64,000 nt of DNA from Bacteroidales bacterium (GTDB lineage: Bacteria; Bacteroidota; Bacteroidia; Bacteroidales; UBA932), in assembly GCA_017557535.1 (NCBI GenBank), contig JAFYYM010000084.1, positions 1 through 64,000 of the forward strand, in the 5' to 3' direction. Positions within the stretch are counted from its first letter, which is position 1. Each line of letters opens with the position of its first letter. A program made the position numbers and the translations under genes. Below are positions 62,943 through 64,000 of this stretch, piece after piece. The notes beneath the pieces are model-generated. The model made no database searches. It was not told the DNA's origin and saw only the letters and a list, made by a program, of their open reading frames with translations.

Positions 62943-62950
62943 TATCTTCG
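62943..62950 (+). promoter_or_regulatory. -7 box of metK
   Basis: TATCTTCG has one mismatch to TAnnTTTG and lies 13 bases before the SAM-II aptamer, the right place for transcription to begin just ahead of the riboswitch. Confidence 0.4.
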
Positions 62951-62962
62951 CGGCAGAAAACT

Positions 62963-63013
62963 TCCGGGGAAGGATTTGCGCCGCTTGCAACCCCGGTCAA
63001 AAAAATGCTAAAG
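62963..63013 (+). promoter_or_regulatory. SAM-II riboswitch
   Basis: P1 is a perfect 6-bp stem (CCGGGG 62964-62969 with CCCCGG 62991-62996). The loop holds GGATTTG and CCGCTTGCAA, and the tail AAAAATGCTAAAG runs to the metK start region. These match the SAM-II pseudoknot (GATTT, CCG-TTGCAA, AATG-GCTAAA). Binding SAM would block ribosome access to metK, whose ATG is 3 bases further on. Confidence 0.88.
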
Positions 63014-63015
63014 AA

Positions 63016-64000
63016 ATGAATTACCTTTTCACTTCGGAGTCAGTCTCCGAGGGCCATCCTGATAAGGTGGCCGACCAAATTTCAGACGCTATTCTTGACG
63101 AGTTCCTACGCCGTGACCCCGAGTCCAGGGTCGCGTGCGAGACATTCTGCTCCACCGGTCTGGTGATTGTGGGCGGAGAGGTACGCTCAGACGCCTATGT
63201 CGACATCCAAGGAACTGTACGGGACGTGATTAACCGGATCGGCTACAACAAGGCCGATTACATGTTTGACGGCAACTCCTGCGGAGTGCTTTCGCAAATC
63301 CACGAGCAGAGTCAGGACATCAACCGGGGTGTGTCCCGGGAGAATCCTGAGGATCAAGGAGCTGGAGACCAGGGTATGATGTTCGGTTACGCCTGCAAGG
63401 CGACTGAGAACTACATGCCCCTAGCCTTGTATCTATCCCATATCACACTCAAGGAACTTGCTGATATCAGACACAATGAGCTCGATTTGATGCCTTATCT
63501 GAGACCTGACTCAAAGGCCCAGTACACAATCGAGTTTGACTCTTCAGACAAGCCGGTAAGAGTCCACACTATAGTCCTCTCGACCCAACACGACGAGTTC
63601 GGTACCGACGAGGAAATGCACTCCAAGATTGAGAGCGATGTACGGAATATCCTGCTTCCCAGAGTGATAGCGAAGCTGAACCCCTCGACAGCCGCATTGT
63701 TCAAGGGAGACTTCATTCTCCATGTCAACCCGACAGGCAAGTTCGTGATCGGAGGGCCCGCCGGAGACACCGGTCTGACCGGCAGAAAGATAATCGTGGA
63801 CACCTACGGAGGCCGCTCAGCCCATGGCGGCGGAGCTTTCTCAGGCAAAGACCCTTCCAAGGTCGACCGCAGTGCGGCATATGCCGCCAGGTATATCGCC
63901 AAGAATATGGTCGCCGCCGGAGTGGCTGAGGAGATGATGGTGCAGATCGCCTACGCCATTGGCGTGGCCAAGCCGGTCAGCGTGTATGTCAACACGAAGG
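63016..64000 (+). CDS. metK: S-adenosylmethionine synthetase, 3' truncated
   Basis: The window holds the first 328 codons without a stop. Diagnostic motifs are [49 protein letters not shown] and [23 protein letters not shown]. The enzyme makes SAM from Met and ATP. It lies behind a SAM-II riboswitch, which gives product feedback. The remaining C-terminal part lies beyond the window. Confidence 0.98.
   Translation, partial: MNYLFTSESVSEGHPDKVADQISDAILDEFLRRDPESRVACETFCSTGLVIVGGEVRSDAYVDIQGTVRDVINRIGYNKADYMFDGNSCGVLSQIHEQSQDINRGVSRENPEDQGAGDQGMMFGYACKATENYMPLALYLSHITLKELADIRHNELDLMPYLRPDSKAQYTIEFDSSDKPVRVHTIVLSTQHDEFGTDEEMHSKIESDVRNILLPRVIAKLNPSTAALFKGDFILHVNPTGKFVIGGPAGDTGLTGRKIIVDTYGGRSAHGGGAFSGKDPSKVDRSAAYAARYIAKNMVAAGVAEEMMVQIAYAIGVAKPVSVYVNTK

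Overview
The window looks like chromosomal DNA of a Bacteroidales bacterium, probably a gut or rumen glycan degrader. The evidence is SusC/SusD pairs, many exported glycoside hydrolases, a FeoA-FeoB fusion, a DAHP synthase-chorismate mutase fusion, a NagB-LmbE fusion, a SAM-II riboswitch ahead of metK, weak Shine-Dalgarno sites, and TTTG/TAnnTTTG promoters in several gaps. Genus cannot be fixed from the sequence alone. Coding is dense, and the only recognisable mobile element is a decayed integrase stub.

Layout. 1-94: end of tRNA-Ala and a terminator. 113-3483 (-): feoAB, a hemerythrin/RIC-like protein and a LuxR-type regulator, an apparent iron/redox operon. 3586-6498 (+): a chorismatase-like/CutC fusion and two ChrA half-transporters. 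6555-8991 (+): GH20 hexosaminidase and a cyclophilin lipoprotein, then a candidate small RNA. 9189-12096 (-): rplM-rpsI-rpsB-tsf. 12213-14379 (+): dus and lpxK. 14442-21011 (-): susC-susD-susE-like without enzymes. 21370-21550: integrase remnant. 21556-26920 (-): pyrH-frr-pheA-aminotransferase-tyrA-aroF/CM. 26973-30575 (-): pfkA, sialidase-like protein and metallophosphoesterase. 30696-35212 (+): GNAT, DUF3667, GH29 and GH43. 35190-37028 (-): DUF3298 lipoprotein, beta-barrel protein and tRNA-Leu. 37214-38071 (+): zinc peptidase behind a tandem palindrome.

38134-50800 (+) is one long co-directional run. It holds a NagB-LmbE fusion, canonical nagB, two tandem exported paralogs and purL. It then continues without gaps into five overlapping genes: a UroD-family methyltransferase, a corrinoid protein, a MetH-activation-like protein, a second UroD-family (MtaA/MtbA-like) methyltransferase and an MFS transporter. 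This looks like a corrinoid-dependent demethylation system with its own importer and is the strongest candidate for an undescribed pathway. Rubredoxin (50865-51026) and cysS follow.

52607-62825 (-) is a second glycan locus: an Oar-like TonB receptor, a BACON/OB-fold repeat lipoprotein, a GH92 mannosidase fused to a phosphodiester-glycosidase (NAGPA) domain, and GH51. It suggests attack on a phosphodiester-decorated mannose-containing glycan. The window ends inside metK, which lies behind a SAM-II riboswitch.

GH20, the two NagB-type proteins, pfkA, the sialidase-like protein, GH29, GH92-NAGPA, GH43 and GH51 together fit foraging on host or plant glycans, with amino sugars feeding into glycolysis.
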